A stretch of 22,629 nt of DNA from positions 1 through 22,629 of the forward strand of contig JANMXL010000013.1 of the NCBI GenBank assembly GCA_031380885.1, given 5' to 3'. Positions 22,134-22,629 of this stretch are shown here, one piece after another; positions within the stretch are counted from its first letter, which is position 1, and each line of letters opens with the position of its first letter. Position numbers and translations under genes: made by a program. Origin of the DNA: PBB1 sp031380885 (GTDB lineage Bacteria > Pseudomonadota > Gammaproteobacteria > Burkholderiales > Burkholderiaceae_C). The notes under the pieces are model-generated. The model saw only the letters and a program-made list of their open reading frames with translations. It ran no database searches and was not told the DNA's origin.

Positions 22134-22159
22134 CGGCCCCGGCATCACGCCGCGGGCCG
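22134..22159. terminator. GC-rich hairpin between convergent genes
   Basis: CGGCCCCGGC (22134-22143) pairs with GCCGCGGGCCG (22149-22159) to give ten base pairs with one bulged C and a five-base loop. It lies in the 52-base gap between the stops of the AI-2E-family gene (+) and the glycine-zipper gene (-). On the minus strand it is followed by TTTGTG, so termination is more plausible in that direction; on the plus strand no T-tract is present. Confidence 0.4.
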
Positions 22160-22170
22160 CTGTCATGACG

Positions 22171-22629
22171 TCAGATGTTGCTGCCTGCCGGTGACGAGGT
22201 GCGCATCGTGTTCGATCCGTCGCGCTGGGCGCTGTCGCTGGACAGTCGCAGCGTGTCGCCATCGACCGTGACCGCGCTGCCCACGGTCATCGCCTGGGCG
22301 CGGCGGAACGACCGCGTGCTGCCATCGTCCATGCGCACGGTGACGTCGTAGACGGTTTCAGTGCGTACCCGCTTCTCGACCTCGTTGCCCGCAAAGCCGC
22401 CGCCGATGGCGCCCAGCACCGTTGCCGCCGTCTTGCCCTTGCCGCCACCGATCTGGTTGCCGAGCAGGCCGCCGACGACACCTCCGGCGACCACACCCAC
22501 GCCGCTGCCCTGGCCCTTCTGCTGCACCGCATTGACCGACTCGATCACGCCGCAGGTGGCGCAGGCCACGGTGCGGGTCGTGCCGCCGGGCGCGTGCCAC
22601 GGCGCTTGCGCGCTGGTGGTGCTGGTGCC
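22171..22629 (-). CDS. Glycine-zipper 2TM-domain protein (5' end outside the window)
   Basis: This is the C-terminal 152 residues of a probable envelope protein; the frame is open to the window edge, so the true start and any signal peptide are missing. A GTG at 22569 could be read as a start, but the in-frame sequence before it has no stop, and the order of elements suggests the protein continues. The core is a glycine-zipper helix pair, GVGVVAGGVVGGLLGNQIGG and, after KGKTAAT, LGAIGGGFAGNEVEKR, typical of the SlyB / 17-kDa antigen group of outer-membrane lipoproteins. A conserved domain after it (TVYDVTVRMDDGSTRSFRR) is also standard for these proteins. The segment CATCGVIESV just before the zipper matches the usual 'C..CG.V..V' start of the mature domain in this group. 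The function is probably envelope integrity. Confidence 0.87.
   Translation of the reverse strand, partial: GTSTTSAQAPWHAPGGTTRTVACATCGVIESVNAVQQKGQGSGVGVVAGGVVGGLLGNQIGGGKGKTAATVLGAIGGGFAGNEVEKRVRTETVYDVTVRMDDGSTRSFRRAQAMTVGSAVTVDGDTLRLSSDSAQRDGSNTMRTSSPAGSNI

Noticed and set aside
1..22629. CRISPR arrays, tRNA or rRNA genes, insertion sequences, integrases and phage genes.
   Set aside because: I looked for repeated spaced units, cloverleaf-like features, transposase motifs and terminal inverted repeats and found none. The gene content reads as ordinary core and accessory chromosome.

Overview
The window is GC-rich, densely coded chromosomal DNA. Protein-level resemblance (long-form MotA/MotB, a Burkholderiales-style D-3-hydroxybutyrate dehydrogenase, a DUF3734-type patatin, a DUF5666 repeat lipoprotein, an AI-2E-family permease) suggests a flagellated betaproteobacterium of the order Burkholderiales. 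This placement is inferred from the proteins; no rRNA or other phylogenetic marker is present. I saw no tRNA or rRNA gene, CRISPR array, insertion sequence, integrase or phage gene. No gene-free stretch exceeds about 300 bases; the longest is about 230 bases (2335-2565).

Layout. (1) 1-2334, minus strand: a small membrane protein, then motA and motB, the flagellar stator. A good match to a sigma-28 (FliA) promoter lies just upstream of motA. (2) 2566-6305: a secreted protein of unknown function (+), a short DsbA/thioredoxin-fold protein (-), slyX (-), a patatin-like phospholipase (+) and a D-3-hydroxybutyrate dehydrogenase (+). (3) 6333-9110, minus: a 925-residue PAS-PAS-PAS-GGDEF-EAL membrane protein. 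It is preceded by a second, better sigma-28 promoter with the same geometry as the motA one, so it probably belongs to the flagellar regulon. (4) 9255-12621, minus: a membrane-anchored alpha/beta hydrolase lying 10 bases downstream of a large fusion protein, an HSL-type esterase joined to a Baeyer-Villiger-type flavin monooxygenase. Together they look like a ketone-to-ester-to-acid/alcohol degradation unit. (5) 12784-13884, plus: a membrane-anchored response-regulator receiver domain on a duplicated coiled-coil stalk. (6) 13895-19151, minus: an MFS transporter, then a tightly packed PhnD-PhnC-PhnE-PhnE oxyanion ABC transporter (phosphonate, phosphite or selenate type) and a YdjA-like nitroreductase. 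(7) 19254-21000: a DUF5666 lipoprotein built of repeated modules, with a clear intrinsic terminator. (8) 20895-22629: an AI-2E-family permease (+) whose start codon lies in a perfect inverted repeat, and a glycine-zipper protein (-) that runs off the right edge.

The most interesting items are the esterase-BVMO fusion with its coupled second hydrolase, the two matching sigma-28 promoters linking the stator to a c-di-GMP enzyme, and the membrane-tethered receiver protein. The window does not contain an obvious wholly new multi-gene system.
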